Part shown: piece after piece, positions 9,862 to 18,883 of the stretch
Numbering within the stretch: the first letter of the stretch is position 1
How the letters are laid out: each line of letters begins with the position of its first letter
Assembly (NCBI RefSeq): GCF_003097315.1
Contig: NZ_QDDL01000016.1
Span: 1-64,000, forward strand
Source: Pelagibaculum spongiae
GTDB lineage: Bacteria > Pseudomonadota > Gammaproteobacteria > Enterobacterales > Pelagibaculaceae
Direction of reading: 5' to 3'
Length of the DNA stretch: 64,000 nt
Notes under the pieces: model-generated
Databases searched by the model: none
What the model saw: only the letters and a program-made list of their open reading frames with translations
Told to the model about the DNA's origin: nothing
Translations under genes and position numbers: made by a program

Positions 9862-9868
9862 CGGTGAC

Positions 9869-12373
9869 ATGATGAATGGCGGAACAAGTTGTTGCTCAAG
9901 TAAAAGCTGCTCGGGGGCTAACTCAATAAGCGCCAGCGCTACTTCTCAATCCAAATCCAAATCTGTAGCGAGCCGTTCCAGTGCTGTAGGCAATCATGTC
10001 GCAGCGGTGAGTAAACCTAGCTTGGGCAAGATTTCTGCAATTTCTGCTTTGTCGACGCCAGGCAAATCAGCAGATGATTTGCCGCGCCAGCAAGCGAGTG
10101 CCGGGTCAGAAGATAGTTGTGCCAGCTCGGATTGCTGTAGCGGAAACAGCAACTATAAAGAGCCAGATTTAGATGCTGCTGAATTAAAAAAAGCCGGTGC
10201 CAAGTTTTGGTATGTCGCCGGAATGGATTGTCCTGCTTGCGCCAGTGCAGTTGAAAACGCCTTAGCAAGAATTACTGGCATCGAAAAAGCCGCTATTTCC
10301 TTTTCTACTCAAAAACTACAAGTCGTTTTTGCCGATGGATTTAACGGCAATCCCGTTGTGGAATCTACGGTAAGCGGTCTCGGTTTTACCCTTTCTAAAA
10401 CTAGAATTTCTGCCGATCAGCAACCTAAAGTTTCTTGGTTAGTTCAATATCAACAATTAATTGTTTTGGCGGCACTCATAGTATTGGGCTTGGTGTTAGG
10501 TGCTGTTTTACCGACAGAAAATGCAATTTACAGTAAAGCAATGTTGGTTTTGGCGACGCTTTGGGGGTTGATTCCTGTCGCCAAGCAAGCAATTGAACTG
10601 GCTAAAACAGGCAGCCCCTTTTCGATTGAAACCTTAATGACGATTGCTGCGTTAGGCGCGTTAATTCTTGGGGAAACCTTAGAAGCCGGCATGGTGTTAT
10701 TACTGTTTTTAGTCGGCGAGCACTTGGAAGGTTTGGCGGCCAGTAAGGCTCGTCAAGGTGTTGAAAGCTTAATGGCTTTAAGCCCCGACCAAGCTTGGCG
10801 AATTCGCACTACTGAAAATGGCGAAGAGAAAACGCAAGTATTAGCCAGTGATTTATTGCCTGGCGATATTATCGAAGTGCTGCCGGGTGATCGATTGGCC
10901 GCTGATGGACAGTTACTCTCATTAGCTGCAAGCTTTGATGAAAGTGCATTAACTGGAGAGTCTGTGCCAGTAGACCGAGTTGCTGGAGAAAATGTTCTGG
11001 CTGGAAGCTTAGCAGCTGACCAAGTAGCAAGGCTTAAAGTCACTTCAGAGCCAGGTCATAATGCGATTGACCGAATTTTAAAATTAATCGAAGAAGCTGA
11101 AGAAAGTAAAGCACCGATTGAGCGGTTTATTGATAAATTCTCCCGCTGGTATACCCCATCAATTATGCTCTTTTCAGCATTAGTGATTGTTATTCCTCCA
11201 ATATTTTTTGCTGCCGAATGGTCGGTTTGGATTTATCGCGGCTTAACCATGTTATTAATCGGTTGCCCATGTGCCCTGGTAATTTCTACTCCCGCTGCGG
11301 TGACTTCTGGTTTGGCTCGAGCGGCTAAACAGGGCATTCTAATTAAAGGTGGTGCGGCATTAGAGCAGTTAGGTTCGGTTAAGCAAGTTGCTTTTGATAA
11401 AACAGGAACACTGACTCAAGGTAAACCGCAGGTTGTCGATCTGGTTGCATTTAATGGTAATGAGCAGCGGTTGCTTGAATTGGCCGCAGCGGTTGAATCG
11501 GTATCTCGCCATCCACTAGCTCAAGCGGTCGTTGCTTATGCAAAACTTCAACAGATTGATATTCCACTTGCCGAAAATGTTGCAGCTCAAGCAGGTAAAG
11601 GAGTTTCCGGTCAGGTTGAAGCACAGAGCATATTAATTGGTTCTCCGGTGCATTTAGCTCAGAAAATTAACCAATATGACCAGTTTGCAGCAAATCGCTT
11701 GAATGTTGCCGGTGCTAAAGTAGTAACCAGTGCAAGCGAAAAAATTGCGGAATTGGAAGCGCACGGAAAAACGGTGATTGCAGTCGTTAACCAAAGTGCC
11801 GCTGATGATCAGCAATTATTAGGTGTGATTGCGATTAGCGATACTTTACGACCTGATGCAATTAAAGCGATGGAATTGTTAAAGCGGATGAATATTTCCA
11901 GCGTCATGCTAACTGGAGATAACCCTCGTGCTGCAGCAGCCATTGCAGGCACTTTAGGCATAGATTTCAGAGCAGGTTTGTTGCCAGAAGATAAGGTCGC
12001 CCAAGTTCAGCTGTTGCAGGCAGCGTCACCGGTTGCAATGGTTGGTGATGGTATTAACGATGCTCCGGCGTTGAAATCAGCACATGTTGGTATCGCAATG
12101 GGACAAGGCACCGATGTGGCATTAGAAACTGCCGATGCCGCACTGACCAATGATCGGGTAACTGACCTAGCATCGATGATCGATCTATCTCGAGCAACGT
12201 TACAGATTATTCGCCAAAATGTAATATTTGCCATTGGTTTAAAAGTAGTTTTCTTGGCCACCAGTTTGTTTGGTGTCACCGGCTTAATGCTGGCAGTAAT
12301 TGCCGATACTGGAGCAACTGCGTTGGTAACGCTGAACTCATTAAGATTATTACGACGAAAACGACTTGAATAA
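9869..12373 (+). CDS. zntA: Heavy-metal P1B-type ATPase (Zn/Cd/Pb exporter, ZntA-like)
   Basis: 834-residue inner-membrane pump. Features in order: an unusual Ser/Cys-rich N-terminal extension (Cys8, 9, 14 and Cys84, 89, 90 in SCCSSKSC- and DSCASSDCC-type clusters); an HMA domain with GMDCPAC (Cys121, Cys124); transmembrane helices; actuator TGES; the membrane CPC motif (Cys466-Pro-Cys468), typical of P1B ATPases; phosphorylation Asp510 in DKTGTLT; and the hinge GDGINDAP. CPC plus GMDCxxC indicates export of Zn2+, Cd2+ or Pb2+. Expression is probably controlled through the palindrome at 9816-9861. The two ATGs at 9869 and 9872 are equivalent starts. Confidence 0.92.
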   Translation: MMNGGTSCCSSKSCSGANSISASATSQSKSKSVASRSSAVGNHVAAVSKPSLGKISAISALSTPGKSADDLPRQQASAGSEDSCASSDCCSGNSNYKEPDLDAAELKKAGAKFWYVAGMDCPACASAVENALARITGIEKAAISFSTQKLQVVFADGFNGNPVVESTVSGLGFTLSKTRISADQQPKVSWLVQYQQLIVLAALIVLGLVLGAVLPTENAIYSKAMLVLATLWGLIPVAKQAIELAKTGSPFSIETLMTIAALGALILGETLEAGMVLLLFLVGEHLEGLAASKARQGVESLMALSPDQAWRIRTTENGEEKTQVLASDLLPGDIIEVLPGDRLAADGQLLSLAASFDESALTGESVPVDRVAGENVLAGSLAADQVARLKVTSEPGHNAIDRILKLIEEAEESKAPIERFIDKFSRWYTPSIMLFSALVIVIPPIFFAAEWSVWIYRGLTMLLIGCPCALVISTPAAVTSGLARAAKQGILIKGGAALEQLGSVKQVAFDKTGTLTQGKPQVVDLVAFNGNEQRLLELAAAVESVSRHPLAQAVVAYAKLQQIDIPLAENVAAQAGKGVSGQVEAQSILIGSPVHLAQKINQYDQFAANRLNVAGAKVVTSASEKIAELEAHGKTVIAVVNQSAADDQQLLGVIAISDTLRPDAIKAMELLKRMNISSVMLTGDNPRAAAAIAGTLGIDFRAGLLPEDKVAQVQLLQAASPVAMVGDGINDAPALKSAHVGIAMGQGTDVALETADAALTNDRVTDLASMIDLSRATLQIIRQNVIFAIGLKVVFLATSLFGVTGLMLAVIADTGATALVTLNSLRLLRRKRLE

Positions 12374-12430
12374 TGAGCTTCGCAGGCTAGCTATTTTTGA
12401 AGAGCTGACTTTTGATTTATATGGGAAGTT

Positions 12431-12458
12431 AAAAGCTGGAGTTTACTCCGGCTTTTTT
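12431..12458 (+). terminator. Rho-independent terminator after zntA
   Basis: Stem AAAGCTGGAG / CTCCGGCTTT with loop TTTA (one G-T pair), followed by a run of T. It lies about 60 bp after the stop codon. Confidence 0.8.
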
Positions 12459-12741
12459 ATGTGCTTAATTTAGCTAAACATTTATTTTCTAATTAGCTAA
12501 TGTAGTCAATCATGATAGTGGTTGACGTACTTCTCTAAATTGAAAGTTGGTTGCAATGCAAAGATTAATGAAAAATACAAGTTATTTATAATATCAACAA
12601 TGCCTGATAATATGTACCTTCTCGATCCTACCAGAAGATCGTAAAATGCTAATAACAATATATCGCCATCGAAGCAAATTGATAATTTAGAAATATTAAA
12701 TATTCTAATATTATTGATTTATAAAAGAAAAAAGGGTGTTT
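12459..12741. other. Intergenic stretch upstream of the S8 protease
   Basis: About 280 bp, together with the preceding 85 bp forming a 360-bp gap. AT-rich; an AAAAAAGGG Shine-Dalgarno-like stretch sits just before 12742. No other feature recognised. Confidence 0.4.
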
Positions 12742-15648
12742 ATGAAAGGTAAGTTAGTAACAGTATTCTGTTTGCCGCTTTTGTTGTCATGCGGCGGCGG
12801 CGGTGGAGGAGGTTCGGAAGATAAGAGCAATCAGCCACCTCAAGTTGATGATGTTAGTATTACTTTGAATGAAGATAGCTCAGTTAATGGGCAGCTTCTG
12901 GCAACAGATCCTGAAAATGAAAGCTTGAGCTATTCATTAGGTGATTTGCCTACTAAAGGCACGGTATCAGTTAATGACGTAACCGGTGCCTTTGTTTTTA
13001 TTGCAACTAAAGATGCTTTTGGTAGTGATAGTTTTAGTTTGAATGTTTCTGACGGCACGAGTTCTGTTTCAGTCACGGTTCCGGTAACGATCAATCCAAT
13101 TAATGATGCGCCAAAAACACTGTCGATCCAGCAAACCTTTTCAGGAACTGAAGATCAGCCAGTTGTAGGAACGATCAGCGCATCGGATCCTGACGGCGAT
13201 ATCCTTAGCTACACCATGTTGCAAAATTCCAGTAATGGAGAAGTCACGCTAGATGGAAATCAGTTTAGTTACATGCCAGCAGCTAACTTTAACGGCGCTA
13301 GCAGTTTTACCGTCAAGATTTCTGATGAATTGGTATCGATAAATAAAACGGTGCAACTACAAATTGCTCCAGTTAATGATGCGCCTGTTGCCCAGCAGAG
13401 CATTCTTTCATTAGAAACGGGTCAAAATCAGCCAAGAAACCTCACGCTACCTGTTATAGATGTTGATGGTGATCCGTTGTCAGCCGTTGTTAAAACAGCG
13501 CCAAAAAATGGCAATGCCAGTTTTAATGGGCTGCAATTACTTTATTCTCCAGGTGATTTCATTGGTACTGACCTGCTGATTGCAACGGTCAGTGATAGAA
13601 ATATTTCGTTAGATATCACCATCAATATCACAGTGACCGAAGCCAGTGAACCGCCAGTGATTAGTAGAAATCAAGTATTCGATGCAAAAGATGGTCGAAT
13701 TGTTCAAGGACAAATTCTGGCAACCGATCTAGATAGTCGTAATCTAATATTCTCTTTGCCTGCGCAAAACCTTGCGGGTAATTTTAATTTAAAGAGTAAC
13801 GGATCATTTGATTACACTTATAACGGATCTAGCGTTGTGTTTGAAAATATTTTAGTGAATGTTTCAGATGCGACCAGCACGGTAAGTGGTTCAATACGGA
13901 TCGATATTACATCAGATCCGTTATATTCTGAACAATGGCATTTAAATAATACTGGACAGAGAGCTTACTCAGCGAGCTCCGGCGTGGTTGGCCAAGATAT
14001 TAATATTGATGATTTACACCAAAATCAAAATAACGGCAGCGGTATTTTCGTTGCTGTGGTTGATACGGGTTTAGAGATTAACCATCCAGATTTAAAAAAT
14101 AATGTTATTTCTGGTAAATCAAAGAATTATAGCTCGCCAGTCAACTCAGACCCATCACCAACAAGCAATGGAGGTGATCATGGAACGTCGGTTGCCGGTT
14201 TAATTGCTGCCCAAGCCTATAACAATATTGGTGGGCGAGGCGTTGCGCCTAACGCTTCGATTGCCGGTTTTAATTTTCTTTTAAGAGAAAACCAAAGCAT
14301 ATCTAACTTGTTAGATAGTCATGGTGGAGCAGCAACGGCCGATGCGCGAGTAATTAATCAAAGTTTTGGTAGTAGTTTTTTGTCACCGGTTCCATTTAAT
14401 ACTGAAAATCATGATGTGGTTGAAGCACAATTTATTGAAATTACATCGAATAACTCAGGAAGAGGAATTTCTTTTATAAAGTCTGCTGGCAACTCATTTT
14501 GTCGAATTTTTAATGCAGATCAACTTGAGTTCAGTGGTGTTACGCCTGATTTTATTTATTGCCAAAATGCTTTTTCTGATAATACAGAGGTAAGGCGATT
14601 AACTGCTCATGTTGCTGGCATAGAGCCAATGAGTTCTAGTTTTTATGAAACAGTGATTTCGGCATTAAATGCAACAGGAACCTTGAGCTCCTATTCGTCG
14701 GTCGGCTCATCGGTTTGGGCGACTGCACCCGGTGGAGAGTACGGTTTTAACCAACCAGCAATGATTACTACTGATGTGCAAAGTTGTAATCAAGGTTATG
14801 CAACTGACCAATCTGAAGCGCCATTTGATCGAGGCCTTAGAGGTGATAATTCAAGCTGCGATTACACTTCTACTTTTAATGGCACTTCTTCTGCAGCCCC
14901 CGTTGTTTCTGGAGTATTTGCATTAATCTATCAAGCAGACCCTTCTTTAAGCTGGCGTGATGCTAGAGATATTGTTGCTCGAACTGCGACTAAGGTTGAT
15001 GCTAATTTTCGGCCAGTTATTTTAAATAATGGCGGGTTATCCATCACCGCTGAACCCGGTTGGCTGGCTAATGCTGCAGGCTTTGACTTTCATAACTGGT
15101 ATGGTTTTGGGCGGGTAAATGCCAAAGCTGCAGTGACTTTGGCAAAAAGCAGTAGTTACCAGAAACTACCTGTATTGAAAAAAACAGGGTTTATTACTGC
15201 ATCAACTAGAAACATAACCATTGCAGAAAACAGCGTTTTGGGCGCAGAAAAGCAAATTAATATCACCAATAATTATACAGTTGAATCGATTCAGTTGAAA
15301 ATTAGCATTCAGCATCGTCGAGATGCTGACTTGATGATTGAAGTGGAATCACCACAAGGAACTAAAAGCGTTGTAATGACGCCAAGAAGTTTATTGGTTT
15401 ATGATCTTTCGGATGACTATTCAAATTCAGATTTTTTTGGTGATTACAAAGACACAATACTGCTAAGCCATGCATTTTATGGTGAGAATAGCCAAGGTGT
15501 TTGGAAAGTAAGGGTTATTGATACTAATTCGGGTGCTTTCCGATTTTATATAACGAACAATTTTGAAAGACCTGTCTCTGTTACTCGATCTAATAATTCC
15601 AGCCCAGGGCAATTCCAGCAAGCGGCGATTAAAATATACGGTCACTAA
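12742..15648 (+). CDS. Secreted subtilisin-like (S8) protease lipoprotein with tandem Ig-like repeats and a P domain
   Basis: The ATG at 12742 follows AAAAAAGGGTGTTT and gives 968 residues; an in-frame GTG lies 6 bp upstream. A lipobox LLSC (Cys17) precedes a glycine run, suggesting surface anchoring. Residues about 30-390 hold four cadherin/VCBS-like repeats (DDVSITLNEDSSVNG, INDAPKT, VNDAPVA). The peptidase S8 domain carries the triad Asp441 (VAVVDTGLE), His480 (GDHGTSVAG) and Ser716 (NGTSSAAPVVSG). The C-terminus (about 820-965; RDADLMIEVESPQGT, SQGVWKVRVID) is a proprotein-convertase P domain. A large insertion separates His from Ser. The small secreted gene at 15660 follows after 11 bp. 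Confidence 0.9.
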   Translation: MKGKLVTVFCLPLLLSCGGGGGGGSEDKSNQPPQVDDVSITLNEDSSVNGQLLATDPENESLSYSLGDLPTKGTVSVNDVTGAFVFIATKDAFGSDSFSLNVSDGTSSVSVTVPVTINPINDAPKTLSIQQTFSGTEDQPVVGTISASDPDGDILSYTMLQNSSNGEVTLDGNQFSYMPAANFNGASSFTVKISDELVSINKTVQLQIAPVNDAPVAQQSILSLETGQNQPRNLTLPVIDVDGDPLSAVVKTAPKNGNASFNGLQLLYSPGDFIGTDLLIATVSDRNISLDITINITVTEASEPPVISRNQVFDAKDGRIVQGQILATDLDSRNLIFSLPAQNLAGNFNLKSNGSFDYTYNGSSVVFENILVNVSDATSTVSGSIRIDITSDPLYSEQWHLNNTGQRAYSASSGVVGQDINIDDLHQNQNNGSGIFVAVVDTGLEINHPDLKNNVISGKSKNYSSPVNSDPSPTSNGGDHGTSVAGLIAAQAYNNIGGRGVAPNASIAGFNFLLRENQSISNLLDSHGGAATADARVINQSFGSSFLSPVPFNTENHDVVEAQFIEITSNNSGRGISFIKSAGNSFCRIFNADQLEFSGVTPDFIYCQNAFSDNTEVRRLTAHVAGIEPMSSSFYETVISALNATGTLSSYSSVGSSVWATAPGGEYGFNQPAMITTDVQSCNQGYATDQSEAPFDRGLRGDNSSCDYTSTFNGTSSAAPVVSGVFALIYQADPSLSWRDARDIVARTATKVDANFRPVILNNGGLSITAEPGWLANAAGFDFHNWYGFGRVNAKAAVTLAKSSSYQKLPVLKKTGFITASTRNITIAENSVLGAEKQINITNNYTVESIQLKISIQHRRDADLMIEVESPQGTKSVVMTPRSLLVYDLSDDYSNSDFFGDYKDTILLSHAFYGENSQGVWKVRVIDTNSGAFRFYITNNFERPVSVTRSNNSSPGQFQQAAIKIYGH

Positions 15649-15659
15649 GGGTTTTATAT

Positions 15660-16097
15660 ATGAAAAAGATTATTAACATGATTGCCTTAGTGGTCGTGCT
15701 TGGCTCTGGTCAACTCGTCGCTCAGGAAAATCAAACAAGTTTTACCAGCGCAGGTTATAACTATCGACCTATTGCGGTACAAAGTGCTTTAAGCGCGGAT
15801 GCCAACGTTAATGTTGTTGCTAACGGCATTTATGCTGGTCGCCAAGTGCGAGAGTTACAAAGCAATAAAGTCGGTAGTATTTCTGGAGTAATAGTGGTTA
15901 AGCATGATGGTACTGTCACTAAAGCGGCTTTGGACTTGCCCAGTGGCGCAAAAACAACTTCGGTAGGCGGACGTTTTTGGTTAATTGAATACCCGAAAAC
16001 TATCGAATTGCAGCAGGTTTCTATTGACTTGATGGGGGTTGCAGGAGTCGAACGCGCTGAAATGGAAGTGTTAATGCAGCGTAAAATGGCGATGTAA
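15660..16097 (+). CDS. Small secreted protein paired with the S8 protease
   Basis: 145 residues with a clear signal peptide (MKKIINMIALVVVLGSGQLVAQ). It starts 11 bp after the protease stop, so it is almost certainly in the same operon. No recognised domain. The middle (VGSISGVIVVKHDGTVTKAALDLPS) and end (VAGVERAEMEVLMQRKM) suggest a compact alpha/beta fold. Possible roles are a protease inhibitor, chaperone or propeptide-like partner, inferred from operon position alone. Confidence 0.65.
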   Translation: MKKIINMIALVVVLGSGQLVAQENQTSFTSAGYNYRPIAVQSALSADANVNVVANGIYAGRQVRELQSNKVGSISGVIVVKHDGTVTKAALDLPSGAKTTSVGGRFWLIEYPKTIELQQVSIDLMGVAGVERAEMEVLMQRKMAM

Positions 16098-16179
16098 TTT
16101 TCAAAAAGCCATTTAACTAAAAGCTGATCGTATAAAAGTTGTGGGAAAAAATAGCCCATGTCATAGATAGCTAACTTTA

Positions 16180-16280
16180 TGCTACAAGGTTTATCAAACC
16201 TACATACAACATAAGGTTCGGTGCCTCGATAAACAGGATGTTTATTTTATTCCACGACCCTTAGAGTCGTAGTATTTAAG
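16180..16280. repeat. Solo, degenerate copy of the REP-linked repeat (right part)
   Basis: The segment from TTATCAAACCTAC through ATAAGGTTCGGTGCCTC to TTCCACGACC matches the distal part of the repeat at 16461-16695 with a few differences. The GTAG head and palindrome are incomplete. Confidence 0.6.
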
Positions 16281-16472
16281 GGAAGTAAAATTTCTGCTGA
16301 GAGTGCTAGCAGATCCAAACAGTTTTTAAGTAGAGGTCCAGGTGATTTTATTCGTGCTGTACAGGCTGTTAATCGAGTAAAACTCCGATCAAAAGTTGTT
16401 AAGTATAATGCCAGTAATTACTCTTGGTTTGATTATGCGAAAAAGGTTTGGGAGTTACTGTTAGGGGCTCAA
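16281..16472 (+). pseudogene. Possible gene fragment between two repeat copies
   Basis: An open stretch reads SAESASRSKQFLSRGPGDF then IRAVQAVNRVKLRSKVVKYN and ASNYSWFDYAKKVWELLLGA. This composition looks protein-like, but there is no start codon and it runs into a repeat element at its 3' end. It may be a relic trapped between two copies of the repeat. No family recognised. Confidence 0.25.
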
Positions 16473-16695
16473 GAATTTAAAATTGTCCCGAATATTGTAG
16501 GTTTGATGAGGCCGAAAATGTTCCATACATTTTTCGGCATTCCCCACTTCCGTGTGGGTCACGTAGCGAAATCAGACATCTGGCGATACGTCCCAAAAGT
16601 GTCTGATTGCGCCGAAGGCTTATCAAACCTACGCGCAACATAAGGTTCGGTGCCTCGAGAAACAGAGTATTTATTATATTCCACGACCTTTAAAG
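16461..16695 (+). repeat. BIME-like pair of GTAG REP sequences (copy 1)
   Basis: Two convergent REP-like units with GTAG heads: GTAGGTTTGATGAGGCC from 16497 on the plus strand, and GTAGGTTTGATAAGCC reading inward from 16632 on the minus strand, 136 bp outer to outer. The minus-strand REP continues as a palindrome (GTTTGAT ... ATCAGAC). Internal stem-loops include GCCGAAAA/TTTTCGGC. The surrounding about 230 bp recurs inverted at 29041-29280. GTAG-headed imperfect palindromes are the classic substrate of RAYT transposases. Confidence 0.75.
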
Positions 16696-16974
16696 AAAAG
16701 AGCAAACCTTAAATCGCCTTCTGCAACGGAATAATTAATCGTGACACTTGATAGCGGTAAAGATATTTATTGGCCTTCGTTTAGTTTCAGTTGTTTTTTA
16801 GATATCGAAAGCATATGTTCAAAAAAACTAAAGCTACTTATTCATTAAACAAAATTTTCTTGAATTGCACTGCAGTATGCTTTTCCAAGCGGATGAATGG
16901 GATGCTATCGAAGAATATTCGGAAGATTTGTTAGTGATAAATGTTGAATGTTCACTGAATTATGGAGAATTTTT

Positions 16975-17568
16975 ATGAAACGACTTAATACGTTGCGAAA
17001 AAAAGTACAAACAAAAATAGTGCCTGCTATATCCATGTCAGTAATGTTGAGTGCATCATTCTTGATGGCGAGCGAAGCAATAGCTGATGATAAATCGTTC
17101 TCTCCATATGTTGATACTCAAGGCAATATAAGCTTGCCTGATGATTTTCGCATATCGATGGTTCACTTGGGCTCATGGTTTGTGCCTGAGGGTGCAGCTA
17201 GTGGTTTTCATGATGTTTACACCGAGAAGTCGAGCGCACAAGCATATCGAAAAACGGGTAAATTCCCTGATGGTGCAACTCTTGTGAAGGAACTACGAGC
17301 TTCTAAAACAGGCGATTATACAACGGGTCAAGGCGTGGGGCACGCGGTGACAGATGTTAAGCAGTGGTTTGTGATGATCAAGGATGCGAAAGGACGTTTC
17401 TCTGATAATAAAATTTGGGGTGAAGGTTGGGGTTGGGGTTTATATAAGCCGGACAACCGTAGTAAAAATGTTTCTTCTAACTACAAAGCTGATTGTTTAG
17501 GTTGTCACTTGCCAGCTAAAAACACAGACCTTGTTTATGTTGGAGCTTATCCAACCTTAGGTAAGTAG
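16975..17568 (+). CDS. Cytochrome P460-like secreted haem protein
   Basis: The ATG at 16975 is preceded by GGAGAATTTTT, which favours it over an upstream start. 197 residues with an N-terminal hydrophobic signal ending near SEAIADD. The body resembles the cytochrome P460 family (DFRISMVHLGSWFVPEG, FHDVYTEKSSAQAYRKTGKF, WFVMIKD, WGEGWGWGLY). It ends with a single c-type haem motif CLGCH followed by LPAKNTDLVY. It is probably a periplasmic oxidoreductase related to proteins acting on hydroxylamine or other small nitrogen species; the substrate is not inferable. Single gene with its own terminator. Confidence 0.85.
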   Translation: MKRLNTLRKKVQTKIVPAISMSVMLSASFLMASEAIADDKSFSPYVDTQGNISLPDDFRISMVHLGSWFVPEGAASGFHDVYTEKSSAQAYRKTGKFPDGATLVKELRASKTGDYTTGQGVGHAVTDVKQWFVMIKDAKGRFSDNKIWGEGWGWGLYKPDNRSKNVSSNYKADCLGCHLPAKNTDLVYVGAYPTLGK

Positions 17569-17667
17569 TCAGAAAATAGTGGTTCGAGAAGTTTGCTAGC
17601 ATGAGTGATGGAATTTTTAAGGCCCTGTAGAGATTTTTAAATTATCCCGATCACTGGAGAAAAGCCT

Positions 17668-17717
17668 CAGTGCCCTCTGACATTTTGCATTGTTTGTCAG
17701 AAGGCACTGGTGTTTTT
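17668..17717 (+). terminator. Terminator after the P460 gene
   Basis: Long stem CAGTGCCCTCTGACA / TGTCAGAAGGCACTG (mismatched at one point) with a 12-nt loop, followed by TGTTTTT. It lies between convergent genes. Confidence 0.75.
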
Positions 17718-17741
17718 CTAACCAAAGTGACAGAGGTGACT

Positions 17742-18650
17742 TTAGCTTCTGCGACCCTTACCTTCTTTTTTGGCTTTTTCTTTTTGAGCTTGCTCAACCG
17801 CTGCCAATTCAGCTTCCACCATTTCTGGTGTTTCTAGGGTCACTTTGCCCAGCACGCCACTACGATAATCATTGATCATTGCAGTGGCCACTTTGTGAAT
17901 ATCTGGAATACCACCCTTGCGCATATGACCGCGCACAACCGCAATCATTTCCAGCATTTCAATATTGTCTACCGGAAGTTCTGTCAGGCGGAAATGCTTT
18001 TGTGTGATGGCTGGATAACGGTCGAGTAAATATTCGGCCATAAACAATGCAGCATCTTCATATTCAAAGATGGAATCTTTAATCGCAGCCGACAGCGCCA
18101 AGCGATATCCACAGGCTTCTGGCTCAAGGCGAGGCCATAAAAAGCCAGGCGTGTCATAAAGCACAATATTGCTAGGTAACTTGATTCTCTGTTGAATTTT
18201 GGTGACTGCTGGCGTGTTACCGGTTTGTGCAATCGCCCGATCTGCCAAGGTATTAATTAGGGTCGATTTTCCAACATTGGGAATACCTAAAATCAAAGCA
18301 TTCAATGGCTTGATAATGTAATTACGCCCTTCTGGCATCATTTTCTGGCACAGCTCAAGTATGCGTTTAACTTCGCCTTTTTGTTTCTGGTGCAGGGCAA
18401 TGGCTTTAACGCCAGGCTCTTGCTGCAAGGTCTCGACCCATCGTTTAGTCACTGCAGGGTCTGCTAAATCGCTCTTGTTCAGGATCTTTAAAAATGGCTT
18501 TTCACCTCTCAGTAGTGGCACCAAGGGGTTGCTGCTGGAGTAGGGTAGCCGGGCGTCCAACACTTCGATCACCACATCGATCTTCGGCATCAGCTGTTTG
18601 ATCTCTTTGCGGGCCTTGTGCATGTGGCCTGGGAACCAGTTAATCGCCAT
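17742..18650 (-). CDS. rbgA: Ribosome-biogenesis GTPase RbgA/YlqF
   Basis: 302-residue circularly permuted GTPase of the YlqF/YawG group. G-motifs appear in permuted order: G4 NKSDLAD first, then G1 GIPNVGKST, then G3 DTPG. The N-terminus MAINWFPGHMHKARKEI is highly typical. In Bacillus the orthologue is needed for late 50S subunit assembly. The C-terminal RNA-binding part ends in a basic KAKKEGKGRRS tail. Single gene; the CvfB-like gene is divergent. Confidence 0.92.
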   Translation of the reverse strand: MAINWFPGHMHKARKEIKQLMPKIDVVIEVLDARLPYSSSNPLVPLLRGEKPFLKILNKSDLADPAVTKRWVETLQQEPGVKAIALHQKQKGEVKRILELCQKMMPEGRNYIIKPLNALILGIPNVGKSTLINTLADRAIAQTGNTPAVTKIQQRIKLPSNIVLYDTPGFLWPRLEPEACGYRLALSAAIKDSIFEYEDAALFMAEYLLDRYPAITQKHFRLTELPVDNIEMLEMIAVVRGHMRKGGIPDIHKVATAMINDYRSGVLGKVTLETPEMVEAELAAVEQAQKEKAKKEGKGRRS

Positions 18651-18883
18651 TCTTAATCTCGCTTGTTAAATACATCGTCGCAGCCAAGGCTATCGCCCTC
18701 TAGGGAGAATAGAAACTATTGCTTTCAGCCCAACCATTGGCATGAAATATCAGCTAAACGGTTGGTCTGGCAATTGGCGCGCTATTAAGTCGGCTATTCT
18801 AATCGGTTTGACTGCAGATGGCAGCTTGAACCAGAAAACTAATGTATGCTTGCGGTGTTTTTTAGTGTTAGAGGCAGGCAGGC

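Noticed and set aside
10017..11043. Minus-strand frames inside the metal ATPase gene
   Set aside because: They are antisense shadows of a well-supported gene with poor composition and no ribosome-binding sites.
16281..16643. Open frame running through the BIME repeat
   Set aside because: Half of it is repeat DNA that occurs elsewhere without coding; only the first part was kept as a possible fragment.
16461..16695. CRISPR array
   Set aside because: Repeats are few, long and inverted rather than short, regularly spaced direct repeats; no cas gene is present.
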